Of a stretch of 64,000 nucleotides of DNA, positions 17,593-26,796 are shown in pieces. Source of the stretch: JADJOM01 sp963817435. Lineage in GTDB: Bacteria > Gemmatimonadota > Gemmatimonadetes > Gemmatimonadales > GWC2-71-9. The notes beneath the pieces are model-generated. The model saw only the letters and a program-made list of their open reading frames with translations. It was not told where the DNA came from and did not search any database. The DNA is taken from contig CAWFNY010000003.1 in NCBI GenBank assembly GCA_963817435.1, forward strand, positions 310,001 through 374,000. Reading direction: 5' to 3'. A program made the position numbers and the translations under genes. Positions within the stretch are counted from its first letter, which is position 1, and the number at the start of each line of letters is the position of its first letter.

Positions 17593-18736
17593 CAGCGCCG
17601 CGCCAGGGCGGGGCATCGAGTACCTCGAAACCCAGGAGGGCTTCGACCGGTTCATGGCTGCGCTGGCGGGTGTCCAGCTGCTGGCGGTGGATACCGAAGC
17701 GGCCAGCTTTCACCGGTACCGGGACCGGATCTACCTGGTGCAGCTATCGACCCGGGATGCCACCGCCGTGGTGGATCCGCTGGCCGTCCCGGATCTCGGC
17801 TCGCTCGGCCGGCTGCTGCAGGACCGCGCGGTGGAAGTGATCTTCCACGACGCCGACTACGATCTCCGCATCCTGAGCCGGGACTACGGCTTCACGGCCA
17901 CCTCGCTGTTCGACACCCGCATCGCCGCACAGCTGCTCAACGAACCCGGCATCGGGCTCGCCGCGCTCCTCGAGAAGTACCTCGGAATCACGCTGGACAA
18001 GAAGTTCCAGCGGGCCGACTGGTCGATGCGGCCGCTCGCTCCGGGGATGCTTGAATATGCGGCAGGCGACACGCGGGACCTGGCCACCCTTCGGGATATC
18101 CTGAAGGAACAGCTGGTGGCGCTCGGTCGCTGGCACTGGGCCGAAGAGGAATTCACGCTGCTGGAAGAGACGCGCTGGAATCAGTCGGGCCCGCCCGAGG
18201 AAGCCTATCTCCGGATCAAGGGAGCGAAGACGCTGCGCGGACACCAGCTGGCCGTACTGCGCGAGCTGTTCGCCTGGCGGGAGTCGGTGGCGAGTCAGCT
18301 CGACCGCGCGCCGTTCCGGGTGCTGATGAACGAGGCCATGATCACGATCGCCAAGGCGATGCCGACGACGGAAGAGGCCCTCCGCGAACTGAAGGCGCTC
18401 TCGCCCGATCAGCACCGGCGCCGCGGTGCCGAACTCCTCGAAACTGTCGGGCGGGGCGTACGCGCTCCCGCGGACAGCATTCCCGTGTTCGAGCGCACCC
18501 GGCGGCCGCCGCCCGACCTGGCCTTCGAGGCCCGGCTCGAACGACTCAAGGCGGTGCGCAACGCCGCCGCGGAGCGGATTCCGCTCGCCCCGGGGGTGCT
18601 ATGCGCGAACGGGATTCTCGAGGCGATCGCCCGGATGGAGCCGAAGACGGTTGATGATCTGGCGGGTGTGGAAGGAATGCGGAAGTGGCAGCGCGAGGTA
18701 CTTGCGAAGGACTTGGTCGAAGCGGCGCGGGGCTAG
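17585..18736 (+). CDS. rnd: Ribonuclease D
   Basis: A 383-residue 3'-5' exoribonuclease acting on tRNA precursors and other structured RNAs. The DEDDy exonuclease domain (about 15-190) has D36 and E38 in AVDTEAAS, an aspartate in FHDADYDLRIL and the final Y-x3-D in LEYAAGDTRDL. One or two HRDC-type helical domains follow (about 215-290 and 310-383; the segment EAYLRIKGAKTLRGHQLAVL starts the first). The GTG at 17585 overlaps the small gene before it. Confidence 0.92.
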   Translation: MNSSAAPGRGIEYLETQEGFDRFMAALAGVQLLAVDTEAASFHRYRDRIYLVQLSTRDATAVVDPLAVPDLGSLGRLLQDRAVEVIFHDADYDLRILSRDYGFTATSLFDTRIAAQLLNEPGIGLAALLEKYLGITLDKKFQRADWSMRPLAPGMLEYAAGDTRDLATLRDILKEQLVALGRWHWAEEEFTLLEETRWNQSGPPEEAYLRIKGAKTLRGHQLAVLRELFAWRESVASQLDRAPFRVLMNEAMITIAKAMPTTEEALRELKALSPDQHRRRGAELLETVGRGVRAPADSIPVFERTRRPPPDLAFEARLERLKAVRNAAAERIPLAPGVLCANGILEAIARMEPKTVDDLAGVEGMRKWQREVLAKDLVEAARG

Positions 18737-18776
18737 GCGAGCGCGGCCGTGAGCGCCTGCTCCCGCCCCGCACCAT

Positions 18777-19076
18777 TCACCCCCCGAGAAACGCCCGGAT
18801 CCGGGGATCCATCCGCTCCGGCGTCCAGTACGGCTCCCAGACGATCTCAACCTCGGCCGACGTCACACCCTCGAGATCCTCGACGGTGCGCTTGACGTCG
18901 CCCACAATCTCGGCGCCCGAAGGGCAGCCGGGAGAGGTGAGCGTCATGTTCACCTTCACGTCGCCCTTCTCGCCGACGAAGATATCGTAGACCAGCCCGA
19001 TATCGACGATGTTGAGGTTGAGCTCCGGGTCCTTTACCCCGCGGAGGGCCTTGCGGACGGTCTCGGGGGTCTGCAT
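18777..19076 (-). CDS. sufT: MIP18-family (DUF59) Fe-S assembly factor, SufT/PaaD-like
   Basis: A 99-residue DUF59 protein. The family's active-site features are present: DPELNLNIVDIGLVYDI and LTSPGCPSGAEI, with the reactive cysteine. SufT-type members help mature Fe-S proteins. PaaD-like members serve phenylacetate monooxygenase, whose genes are absent here. I chose the ATG at 19076 because GGAG sits six bases upstream. The ATG at 19088 is an alternative. It lies far from the SUF operon but fits the same process. Confidence 0.85.
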   Translation of the reverse strand: MQTPETVRKALRGVKDPELNLNIVDIGLVYDIFVGEKGDVKVNMTLTSPGCPSGAEIVGDVKRTVEDLEGVTSAEVEIVWEPYWTPERMDPRIRAFLGG

Positions 19077-19188
19077 CGCGGTCTCCATGGGGGGAACGTA
19101 GCACCGAAACCCCGCAAAGGGGAACGGGAGCGTCCGGTTTCGAGGCCCTGGCGACGCTGCGTGGGGGAGGGCGCTGCAGGAGCGGGGG

Positions 19189-20352
19189 TCAGTGCGCGTC
19201 CGTGGCTCGAACCACGGCATCTGCCAGTGCGCCTCGGACTGCGCGGAGGGCGCGAATCGAGTGGCCCGTCCGTGGAGCATAGCTCCGGTTGGTGAGCAGG
19301 ATCAGGAAGAGATCGCGCCGGGGGTCGATCCAGATCAGCGTACCCGTCCAGCCGGTGTGTCCGAAGGCAGCGGATGACAGCAGATTGCCGTAGGCAGAGT
19401 CCTCCCGCCGCCCCGAGGCGCAGCAGGCCGTGTGGCCAAGCGCCGAAGGAGGGCGCTCCCAGCCGAGCAACCGGGTGGCATCGGTGCTGTCTGGGGTGAG
19501 GAAGGTGCGGAGCGTAGCGGGCAGGAACACCTGGCGGCCATCGAGCGTGCCCCCATTCAGCCACAGCCGGGCGTATCGGGCCAGATCGCTTCCGGTACTG
19601 AACAGGCCCGCGTGGCCTGCGGCGCCGCCGAAGCGAGCCGCGTTCTGGTCGTTGACGACGCAGCAGACCGGTCGCCCGTGCCATTGACCCGTAGGCGCGG
19701 TCTGCGATGCGGCAGCGTCCACCGGCCGATAGCGGCTGTGCTGCATGCCGGCGGGGATGAGCACGGCGCGCTCGACGTAGCGATCGAGGGATTCCCCCGT
19801 CACCTGCTCGACCAGCAGGCCGAGGAGGAGGAAGTTCAGGTCACTGTATTCGGCGGTGGTCCCTGGCCGGTGCCGGAGGGGGGTGGTGTAGAGCAGCGAG
19901 ATCGCGCTGTCGCGCGTGGCAGCAAGCTTGAAGAACTCCCGGTAGCTCGGCAGGCCACTGGTATGGTTGAGCAGCATGCGCACGGTGACCGCCGCGCGGT
20001 CCGCTCCGCCGAATCGCGGCAGATAGTGAACGACCGGCTGTTCGAGATCGACGCGATGCTCCTCCACCAGCCGCATGATTGCCCCGGTGGTGGCGATCAC
20101 CTTGGTGAGGGAGGCGAGATCCCAAAGCGTCGAGTCGGGTGATGGAACGGGGGAGGTCGCCCGCCACGTCAGATGCCCATAGCCGCGCTGGTGCAGCACG
20201 CCGTCCTTGCGCCCGACGATGAGGACCGCACCGGGATAGATACCGTGGCGGATCCCGGAGGCCACGATCGAATCGGCGATGCGGAAATCCTGCGCGGCCG
20301 CGCCTGACGGGAGACCGGCGAGCAGGCCGATGATGACGAGGACCCGGCTCAT
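19189..20352 (-). CDS. Exported serine hydrolase, beta-lactamase (class C-like) family
   Basis: A 387-residue protein with a signal peptide (IIGLLAGLPSGAAAQ). The class C/esterase-type catalytic motifs are present: SLTK (in LWDLASLTKVIATTG), YSDLN as the Y-x-N equivalent and HTGWTGT as the KTG equivalent. Families with this pattern include esterases, D-aminopeptidases and penicillin-binding-protein-like enzymes. True beta-lactamase activity is less likely. The ATG at 20352 overlaps the stop codon of the metalloprotease gene upstream (ATGA), so the two exported hydrolases form a pair. Confidence 0.85.
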   Translation of the reverse strand: MSRVLVIIGLLAGLPSGAAAQDFRIADSIVASGIRHGIYPGAVLIVGRKDGVLHQRGYGHLTWRATSPVPSPDSTLWDLASLTKVIATTGAIMRLVEEHRVDLEQPVVHYLPRFGGADRAAVTVRMLLNHTSGLPSYREFFKLAATRDSAISLLYTTPLRHRPGTTAEYSDLNFLLLGLLVEQVTGESLDRYVERAVLIPAGMQHSRYRPVDAAASQTAPTGQWHGRPVCCVVNDQNAARFGGAAGHAGLFSTGSDLARYARLWLNGGTLDGRQVFLPATLRTFLTPDSTDATRLLGWERPPSALGHTACCASGRREDSAYGNLLSSAAFGHTGWTGTLIWIDPRRDLFLILLTNRSYAPRTGHSIRALRAVRGALADAVVRATDAH

Positions 20353-21134
20353 GGCGTCGCCGCGCTGCGGACGGTGCCGATCCACCCGGTGGGAAACTCG
20401 TAGAGGAGCCGGAGGGAGAACCGGTCACGATCCGAGAGCGTCGTCTCGGTGGCGACGGGATACATCACGTCGCCAGGACGACTGGAGTGCGGCAATCCGA
20501 GTGCATGGCCGATTTCATGTAAGACCACGGCGCGGCGCGCGTTGATGGTGAAAGGCCGGCCGGAGCTGGGTGAGCGGGTGGCGAGGTAAACTACCGCACG
20601 GCGGATGCGGCCGGCCTTGTCCCAGGTCACGTCGGTGACCCCCGCGCGGTCGGCCTCGAGGGTATCGGCCCAGCGAACGACGAGGGTCGCGCCGGTAGTA
20701 TCGGCAGCCTCGCTGAACCGGAGGCCGACGGCAGCAGGGTGCCAGGTGTCCAGGGCCCAGCGGACCTCCGGCACCATCTCAGGGCGAAAGCCGTCGGATC
20801 CCCCGGCGACGATCGCGAAGAGAATCACGCTGTTTCCCGCGGGCCAGTGCCGCACGATCGAATCGGTCTCGCCGAAGAGCGAATCGAGGTACTGACGCTC
20901 GGGTTCGGCACCGAGCCGGATTCGGACCCCGGCACGCGTGAAGGAATCGAGCAGCGGGACGAGCCCGGCGGGAAGATCGAGCGGGCCGTGGGGCTGCCGG
21001 GCGGGGAGGGTGCGATCGGGCCGCGGCACCGCGGCGACCGGCTCAGCCCGAGTGCCAAGGATCGCCCGGGTCTTCGCGGCGATCACGAGACCCAGCAGGA
21101 CCACGAGGACGGCGACGAGCACCCGGCGGAGCAT
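20349..21134 (-). CDS. Membrane-anchored matrixin-like zinc metalloprotease
   Basis: A 261-residue protein with an N-terminal membrane anchor (LVAVLVVLLGLVIAA) and a C-terminal matrixin-type protease domain. The zinc site is the full metzincin motif HEIGHALGLPH, and a Met-turn-like VMYP follows 8 residues later. The preceding region (FTINARRAVVLHE) fits. Many bacterial relatives are secreted peptidases of unknown target. The ATG at 21134 was preferred to a 41-codon longer open frame because the transmembrane anchor follows it directly. It is co-transcribed with the serine hydrolase. Confidence 0.85.
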   Translation of the reverse strand: MLRRVLVAVLVVLLGLVIAAKTRAILGTRAEPVAAVPRPDRTLPARQPHGPLDLPAGLVPLLDSFTRAGVRIRLGAEPERQYLDSLFGETDSIVRHWPAGNSVILFAIVAGGSDGFRPEMVPEVRWALDTWHPAAVGLRFSEAADTTGATLVVRWADTLEADRAGVTDVTWDKAGRIRRAVVYLATRSPSSGRPFTINARRAVVLHEIGHALGLPHSSRPGDVMYPVATETTLSDRDRFSLRLLYEFPTGWIGTVRSAATP

Positions 21135-21262
21135 GATGGGCCGGAATATCGCTGACCCGCAGAGTGGCTGCCACCGCTGGCGCGGGTGGAGTAGCCCCTC
21201 TAGAATTTCGCAGCCGCAGCGCACCCCCTGCCGCTCTTCCTTTTCCAGGAGCTCCACCGCAC

Positions 21263-23541
21263 GTGCCTTCTGCCTTTTCGCGGACCCTGATCCGCTGGCG
21301 CTGGGCCATCATCGCCTTCTGGGCAGTGATCGGCTACCTCGCCGCGGCCAAGTCTCCGCAGGTGGTACAGGCGCTCAACGTGCGCGGCGGGAGCAGGCAG
21401 CCCACGGAAGCCTCCCGCGCCGACCAGACGCTGCGTGACCGGTTCACCAAGCCGCTGAACGACTTCTTCGCCGTGACCCTGGAGGCGCCGGTCCCCATCG
21501 ACAGCGCGCCGACCAGCATTCTGCTCGACAGCCTGATCGCGGGCTTCAGCCGGGCCCCCTACATCACCACCGTCGCGTCGTTCCGTTCGACCGAGCGACT
21601 CGACGCTCGTCAGCCGCGACGGCCGGCGGACCTTCCTGATCCTCGCGATGGACGCCGACAAGGGCGACAGCGTGAGCAAGCTGGTCGCACCGGTACGCGC
21701 GCTGGTCCGGGAGGCGATCCGGACGACCGGCATCGACACCACGCAGTACCGGCTGCGGGTGACGGGCCGCTCCCCGCTCGACCTCGATGTCCGCAACGTC
21801 GTCGCCGCCGACAGCAAGCGCGGAGAAGTCCGGCTGCTGCCGCTCACCGCCGGCATTCTGCTGCTCGCCTTCGGGGCGCTGGTGGCCGCGATCCTGCCGC
21901 TGATCGTCGGGTTCATGGCGATCTGGGTCACCCTCGCCGTGGTCGTCATCCTATCCGCCTATACGCCGATGTCGGTGTTCGTCCTCAACATGACGACGAT
22001 GCTGGGACTGGGCGTGGGCATCGACTATTCGCTGCTCATCGTGACCCGCTTCCGGGAGGAGCTGAATCGCGGGTTGCGCCGGCAGGAAGCGGCCGCGCGG
22101 GCGCTGAGCACGGCCGGCGCAGCGGTGCTGACGTCAGGCATGACCGTGGTGGTGGGCTTCGCGGCGCTGCTGCTGACGCCCCTGGTGGAGACCCAGAGCG
22201 TCGGGATCGGCGGGCTGGTGGTGGTGGCCGTGGCGGTGGCGCTCTCGACCACCCTGCTGCCGGCGCTGCTCGCGGTGCTGGGCCGGAATATCGACCGGCC
22301 GCGCTGGCTGGCGCGCCGGCTCACCTGGTATCACGCGCCGACGGCGTGGGAGAAGTGGGCGCGGAGCCTGTCGCGCAATCCGCTGCGCGCCCTCGCCGTG
22401 GGCGGGGCGATCATCGCGATCCTCACCGCGCCGGTGTTCTGGATCAGGATCGGTCTGCCGTCCAGGAACTGGTGGCCGACGGCGACCGAGGCGGGGCAGG
22501 GCGTGCAGACCCTCGAGCGGATGGGGGTCGCCAACATCATCCTGCCGGTGCGGGTGCTGGTCGAGGCGCCTCCGGGGCAGACGATGGTGAGTGCCACGAG
22601 CCTTCGCGGCCTCAAGGCCCTCTCCGATTCGCTGCGGGCCGATCCGCGGGTCGGCCAGGTCCGGAGCATCGTCAATCTGGACTCGACGACGTCCATCCTG
22701 CAGTACTCGCTGCTCTACAGCGACCTCTCCGAGGCCCACAAGCAGTACGGCGATTTCCTCGATGCCTATCTGAGCCAGGACGCGCGCGTGGCGCTGATCG
22801 ACGTCGTGCTCCGCGACACCACCTCGCTCACCTCCGGCATGGACGTCTCCCAGAAGGCGCGCCGGCTCGGCGCCGCCCCGCCGAAGCAGCTCAAGGGCGC
22901 GACGATCCAGGTCGGCGGCTACACGGCCGCATCCCTCGATCTGCAGAATGTCCTGCTGCAGCCGTTTCCCGATGCTGGTCATCCTGATCCTCGCCTGCAC
23001 CGGAGTGATGCTGGCGATCGTGTTCCGGTCGGTGCTGGTACCGATCAAGGCGATCATCATGAACACGCTTTCGGTCAGCGCCACCTTCGGACTGATCGTC
23101 CTCGTGTTCCAGCACGGGCTGGGTGCCTCGGTGCTCGGCCTCGATGGCCCCACGTCGGCAATCTTCGTGGTGGTACCGGTGCTGGTGTTCGCGGTCGTGT
23201 TCGGGCTCAGCATGGACTACGAAGTGTTCCTGCTGGCGCGGGTGAAGGAGGCGTTCGACAAGCATGGCGACAATGAGCGGGCGACCGAAGAAGGTCTGGC
23301 CGCGACCGCGTCGGTGATCACGTCGGCCGCGCTCATCATGATCATGGTTTTCGGGGTGTTCGCGTTCGCGCGGGTGCTGGCGATGCAGTTCCTGGGCTTC
23401 GGACTCGCCGTGGCGGTGCTGCTCGATGCGACGATCATCCGGATGGTGCTGGTCCCCGCCATCATGCATCTGGCGGGCGAATGGAACTGGTGGCCGGGCG
23501 TGCGGCCGGGCAGGACCGGCGGGCCGCACCCGCCGGCGTAG
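21263..23541 (+). pseudogene. MMPL/RND-family exporter gene broken by two +1 frameshifts
   Basis: Joined across two shifts, this region encodes an MMPL-type transporter of about 758 residues. It starts at the GTG at 21263 with the first membrane helix WAIIAFWAVIGYLAA. The first frame runs to about 21593, the second (from DGRRTFLILAMDADKGD) to about 22962, and the third (from FPMLVILILACTGVM) to the stop at 23541. Removing a single base at each junction restores a continuous family-like sequence: STSDSTLVS at the first, LLQRFPML at the second. The middle frame holds the first group of membrane helices with GLGVGIDYSLLIVTRF, and the last frame the second group with VFGLSMDYEVFLL. These are the paired G-x3-D-Y proton-relay motifs. 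It is either a decaying gene or two sequencing errors. Confidence 0.85.
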
Positions 23542-23551
23542 CCCGCCGGGA

Positions 23552-23932
23552 TCAGGAGCAGTCGATCACGCCGTCCCTGGTCGCCGAGCCGATCGGCGCG
23601 GCCGCGCCGACGAAGATGTAGCACTGCTTGCTCACCTTCGGGTTGCTGATGCTGCCCGACCACCCCGACGCACTGCCCGTCACGATCACCGGTACGTTGC
23701 CCGGCGAGGGGTTGGAGTTCAGCGTGCCGAGGGCCGTGCTGTAGACGCGGTTCTGGAAATAGTATGCCTCCTGCTCCTGGGCCACCGCGTGCAGGTCGGA
23801 GATCATGCTGGCCACGACGGCCTTGTCCTTCGAGGTCTGCAGCCGGGCATAGGCGATGGAGGCCAGCACGCCGATGACGACCATGACGGCGAGCATTTCG
23901 ATGATGGTGAATCCGCTTCGCGTCGCACGCAT
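23552..23932 (-). CDS. Type IV pilin-like prepilin
   Basis: A 126-residue protein with a short basic leader and the prepilin peptidase site GFTIIEMLAVMVVIGVLASI, including the conserved glutamate at mature position 5. The helix is followed by a globular domain with a pair of cysteines (SKQCYIF and the C-terminal VIDCS) that could form the pilin disulfide. No pilus assembly genes are adjacent, so whether it is a major pilin or a minor pseudopilin is open. It converges with the broken exporter gene, 10 bases away. Confidence 0.88.
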   Translation of the reverse strand: MRATRSGFTIIEMLAVMVVIGVLASIAYARLQTSKDKAVVASMISDLHAVAQEQEAYYFQNRVYSTALGTLNSNPSPGNVPVIVTGSASGWSGSISNPKVSKQCYIFVGAAAPIGSATRDGVIDCS

Positions 23933-23941
23933 CCCGTGCTC

Positions 23942-26722
23942 CTAGTGTTTGGCGTCGAGCCAGTTGTCGCCGATCCCCACCTCGACCACGAGCGGTACCT
24001 TGAGGGTGGCCGCCCCCTCCATGTGCTCCTTCACCATCGCCGCCACCACCTCCACCTCGGCGAGCGGCGCTTCCAGCACCAGCTCGTCGTGTACCTGCAG
24101 CAGCAGCCGCGAGGCCGGATGCCGTGCGCGCAGGGCGGCGTGAATGCGGATCATCGCGATCTTGATGAGGTCGGCCGCTGAGCCCTGCAGCGGGGTGTTC
24201 GCGGCGGTGCGCTCCGCGAACGAACGCAGGTTGAAGTTCTTGTCGTTGATCTCCGGGATGTAGCGCCGGCGCCCGAAGAGGGTCTCCACGTACCCGTTGT
24301 CCCGGGCGTGCTTCACCTGCAGGTCGAGGTACGCCCGTACCCCGGCGAAGCGCTCGAAGTACTGGGTGATGAAGGTCTTCGCCTCCTCCTGCGTGATCCC
24401 CAGCTGCCGCGACAGCGCGAACGGGCCCTGGCCGTAGATGGTGCCGAAGTTGATCGTCTTGGCACGGGCGCGCATCTCCGGCGTCACCTTCTCCACCGGC
24501 AGACCGAAGATGAGCGACGCCGTCTGCCGGTGGATGTCCCCGCCGGACCGGAATGCCTGGATGAAGGCCGGATCCTCGGAGAGGTGGGCCATGAGACGGA
24601 GTTCGATCTGCGAGTAGTCGGCGACGATGAAGCGGCAGCCCGCCCCAGGGATGAACCCGGTCCGGATCTCCTCGCCGCGCGGCGAGCGCACCGGGATGTT
24701 CTGCAGATTCGGGTCCGACGAGCTGAGCCGCCCCGTGGCTGCGCCGGTCTGATTGAAGCTGGTGTGGATCCGGCCGGTGGCCTGGTTGATCCGCCCGGGC
24801 AGCACGTCGACATAGGTCGACTTGAGCTTCTGCACCTCCCGGTACTCCAGGATGAGCGCCGGGATCTCGTGCCCCATGGCGGCGAGCTGGTCGAGGACGT
24901 CCGCGTCGGTGGAGGGGCCGGTCTTGGTCTTCTTGAGCACCGGCAGCTGCAGCTTCTCGAACAGCACCGTGGCGAGCTGCTTCGGTGAGTTGAGGTTGAT
25001 CGAGACACCGGCCACCTCGGCGATCTTCACCTCCAGCTGGGCCATGTCCCGGGTGAGTTCGTCGGCGAGCCGGGTGAAGATCGCCCGGTTGATGGCGATC
25101 CCATCCCACTCCATATCCACCAGCACCGGGACCAGCGGCATTTCGATCTTGTGGAGCAGGTCTTCGAGGCCCATGTCCCTGAGCGACGGCGCGAAGAACT
25201 CATGGAGCGCCAGCACCGTGGCGCTGTCCGCCCCGCAGTACTGCGCCGCGTCGGCCACCGGGACCTCGGCGAAGGGTATCTGCGACTTCCCCTTGCCGGT
25301 CAGGTCGGTGTACTGCCGCATCCCGCGGCCGAGGTGCTCGAGGCTCAAGGTATCGATGGCGTGGGAGCGGCGGCCGGGATCGAGGACGAAGCTCGCCAGC
25401 ATCGAGTCGTAGGACACGCCCTGCAGTTCGACACCGGCTCGGCGGAGCACCTGCCAGTCGTACTTGATGTTGTGTCCCGCCTTGGGGATGGCGGGGTCGC
25501 GGAGAAGCTCCGCGATCGGGGCGCAGGCGGGATCGGTGAGCGGCGGCAGCGACGTGACCGGTGCGGGGGCGGCGAGTTCTCCCGCGGGCGGCCGGTGACC
25601 GAACGGCAAGTACCAGACCTCGTCCGGCGAGGCGGCGAACGAGAGGCCGATGAGCTCGGCGTCGTGCGGCTCCAGCGATGAGGTCTCGGTGTCGAGGGCG
25701 ACCAGCGGCGCCGCGCGCAGCCTCGCGACGAGGGCCGGGAACTGGGCAGGGTCATCGATGATCTGCACCGCGAGACCGGCCTCCGGCTCCACGGCCGGGG
25801 ATTGCTCCGTCGCTCCCCCGGCATCCTGCTCCAGCCGTTTCACCAGGCTGTAGAACTCGAGTTCGCCACAGAGCTTGAGCAGCGCGGCGCGGTCCGGCTC
25901 CCGTTCGGTCAGCGCCACCTCATCGAGGGGGACCGGGATGTCGCGTTTGATCGTGACCAGCGCCTTGGAGAGCCGGGCATCATCGGCGTGCTGCTGGAGC
26001 GCCTCGCGCGCACGCTTTCCCTTCACGTCGCCGGCCCGCTCGAGCATCGCCTCCAGCGTGCCGAATTCCTGCAGCAGCTCGATGGCACCCTTGGCGCCGA
26101 TGCCCTTGACCCCCGGAACGTTGTCGGAGGAGTCGCCCACCAGCGCCAGATAGTCGACCACCTGGGTCGGCGGGACGCCCAGCCGTTCGGCCGCGTTCGC
26201 CTCGTCGACCCAGAGCTCATCCACCGCCGCCGGGCCGCCGCGACCCGGATTGAGGAGCGCCACCCCGGGCCCGATGAGCTGGTAGAAATCCTTGTCGCCT
26301 GACACGAGCACCACCTGCCAGCCCTTGTTCCGGCCGAGGCTCGCGAGCGAACCGATCACGTCGTCCGCCTCGTAGCCGGGCACGCTGATCACCGGCACAT
26401 GGAAGGCGGCAAGCAGCTGCCCGATCCGCTCGACGGAGCGGTCGAAGTCGGCCTGCAGCTCGTCGTCGAGCTTCTCGCGCGTGGACTTGTACTCGGGGTA
26501 GAGCTCGGTCCGGAAGGAGTCCCCGGCGTCGTGCACCCAGGCGAGATACTCGGGGTGGTACTTCTCCCGGAGCCGGAGCAGGAAGTTGACGACGCCCCAC
26601 GCGGCGGAGGTGTTCTCGCCCTTGGAGGTACGGAGCGGCCGCGAGATCAGCGCGAAGAAGGCGCGATAGATCAGGGCGTAGCCGTCGATCAGGAAGAGCT
26701 GCGGGGGGTTGTGCTGGGACAT
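23942..26722 (-). CDS. polA: DNA polymerase I
   Basis: A 926-residue polymerase for repair and Okazaki-fragment processing. Domain order is 5' nuclease (about 1-290; FLIDGYALIYRAFFAL, then DYLALVGDSSDNVPGVKGIG), 3'-5' exonuclease (about 320-520) and polymerase (about 540-926). The proofreading site is intact: DTET, HNIKYDWQ and YCGADSA. Polymerase motifs A (FIVADYSQIELRLMAHL), B (RARAKTINFGTIYGQGP) and C (LLQVHDELVLEAP) are complete. The start is the ATG at 26722. A TATCTT box sits 7 bases upstream and there is no ribosome site, so the mRNA is probably leaderless. The upstream TTG that would extend the protein by three codons is therefore less likely. Confidence 0.97.
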   Translation of the reverse strand: MSQHNPPQLFLIDGYALIYRAFFALISRPLRTSKGENTSAAWGVVNFLLRLREKYHPEYLAWVHDAGDSFRTELYPEYKSTREKLDDELQADFDRSVERIGQLLAAFHVPVISVPGYEADDVIGSLASLGRNKGWQVVLVSGDKDFYQLIGPGVALLNPGRGGPAAVDELWVDEANAAERLGVPPTQVVDYLALVGDSSDNVPGVKGIGAKGAIELLQEFGTLEAMLERAGDVKGKRAREALQQHADDARLSKALVTIKRDIPVPLDEVALTEREPDRAALLKLCGELEFYSLVKRLEQDAGGATEQSPAVEPEAGLAVQIIDDPAQFPALVARLRAAPLVALDTETSSLEPHDAELIGLSFAASPDEVWYLPFGHRPPAGELAAPAPVTSLPPLTDPACAPIAELLRDPAIPKAGHNIKYDWQVLRRAGVELQGVSYDSMLASFVLDPGRRSHAIDTLSLEHLGRGMRQYTDLTGKGKSQIPFAEVPVADAAQYCGADSATVLALHEFFAPSLRDMGLEDLLHKIEMPLVPVLVDMEWDGIAINRAIFTRLADELTRDMAQLEVKIAEVAGVSINLNSPKQLATVLFEKLQLPVLKKTKTGPSTDADVLDQLAAMGHEIPALILEYREVQKLKSTYVDVLPGRINQATGRIHTSFNQTGAATGRLSSSDPNLQNIPVRSPRGEEIRTGFIPGAGCRFIVADYSQIELRLMAHLSEDPAFIQAFRSGGDIHRQTASLIFGLPVEKVTPEMRARAKTINFGTIYGQGPFALSRQLGITQEEAKTFITQYFERFAGVRAYLDLQVKHARDNGYVETLFGRRRYIPEINDKNFNLRSFAERTAANTPLQGSAADLIKIAMIRIHAALRARHPASRLLLQVHDELVLEAPLAEVEVVAAMVKEHMEGAATLKVPLVVEVGIGDNWLDAKH

Positions 26723-26729
26723 GCGGGAC

Positions 26730-26735
26730 AAGATA
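26730..26735 (-). promoter_or_regulatory. -10 element of polA
   Basis: TATCTT on the minus strand ends 7 bases before the polA ATG. This is the same hexamer and the same spacing as in front of rnpB. No clear -35. Confidence 0.45.
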
Positions 26736-26796
26736 AAGGCGAGGCGGGGTTCCGGCCCACGGGCGACCGTCCAGGCCGCCCGCGGGCGCGCGGAAC

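Noticed and set aside
21580..22970. Programmed +1 frameshifting in the exporter gene
   Set aside because: Two shifts at sites without slippery sequences or a stop codon context are hard to reconcile with programmed recoding. Error or decay is simpler.
23516..23536. CCGGCGGG / CCCGCCGG hairpin at the end of the exporter gene
   Set aside because: It lies inside the last codons and has no T-run. Common by chance in DNA of this composition.
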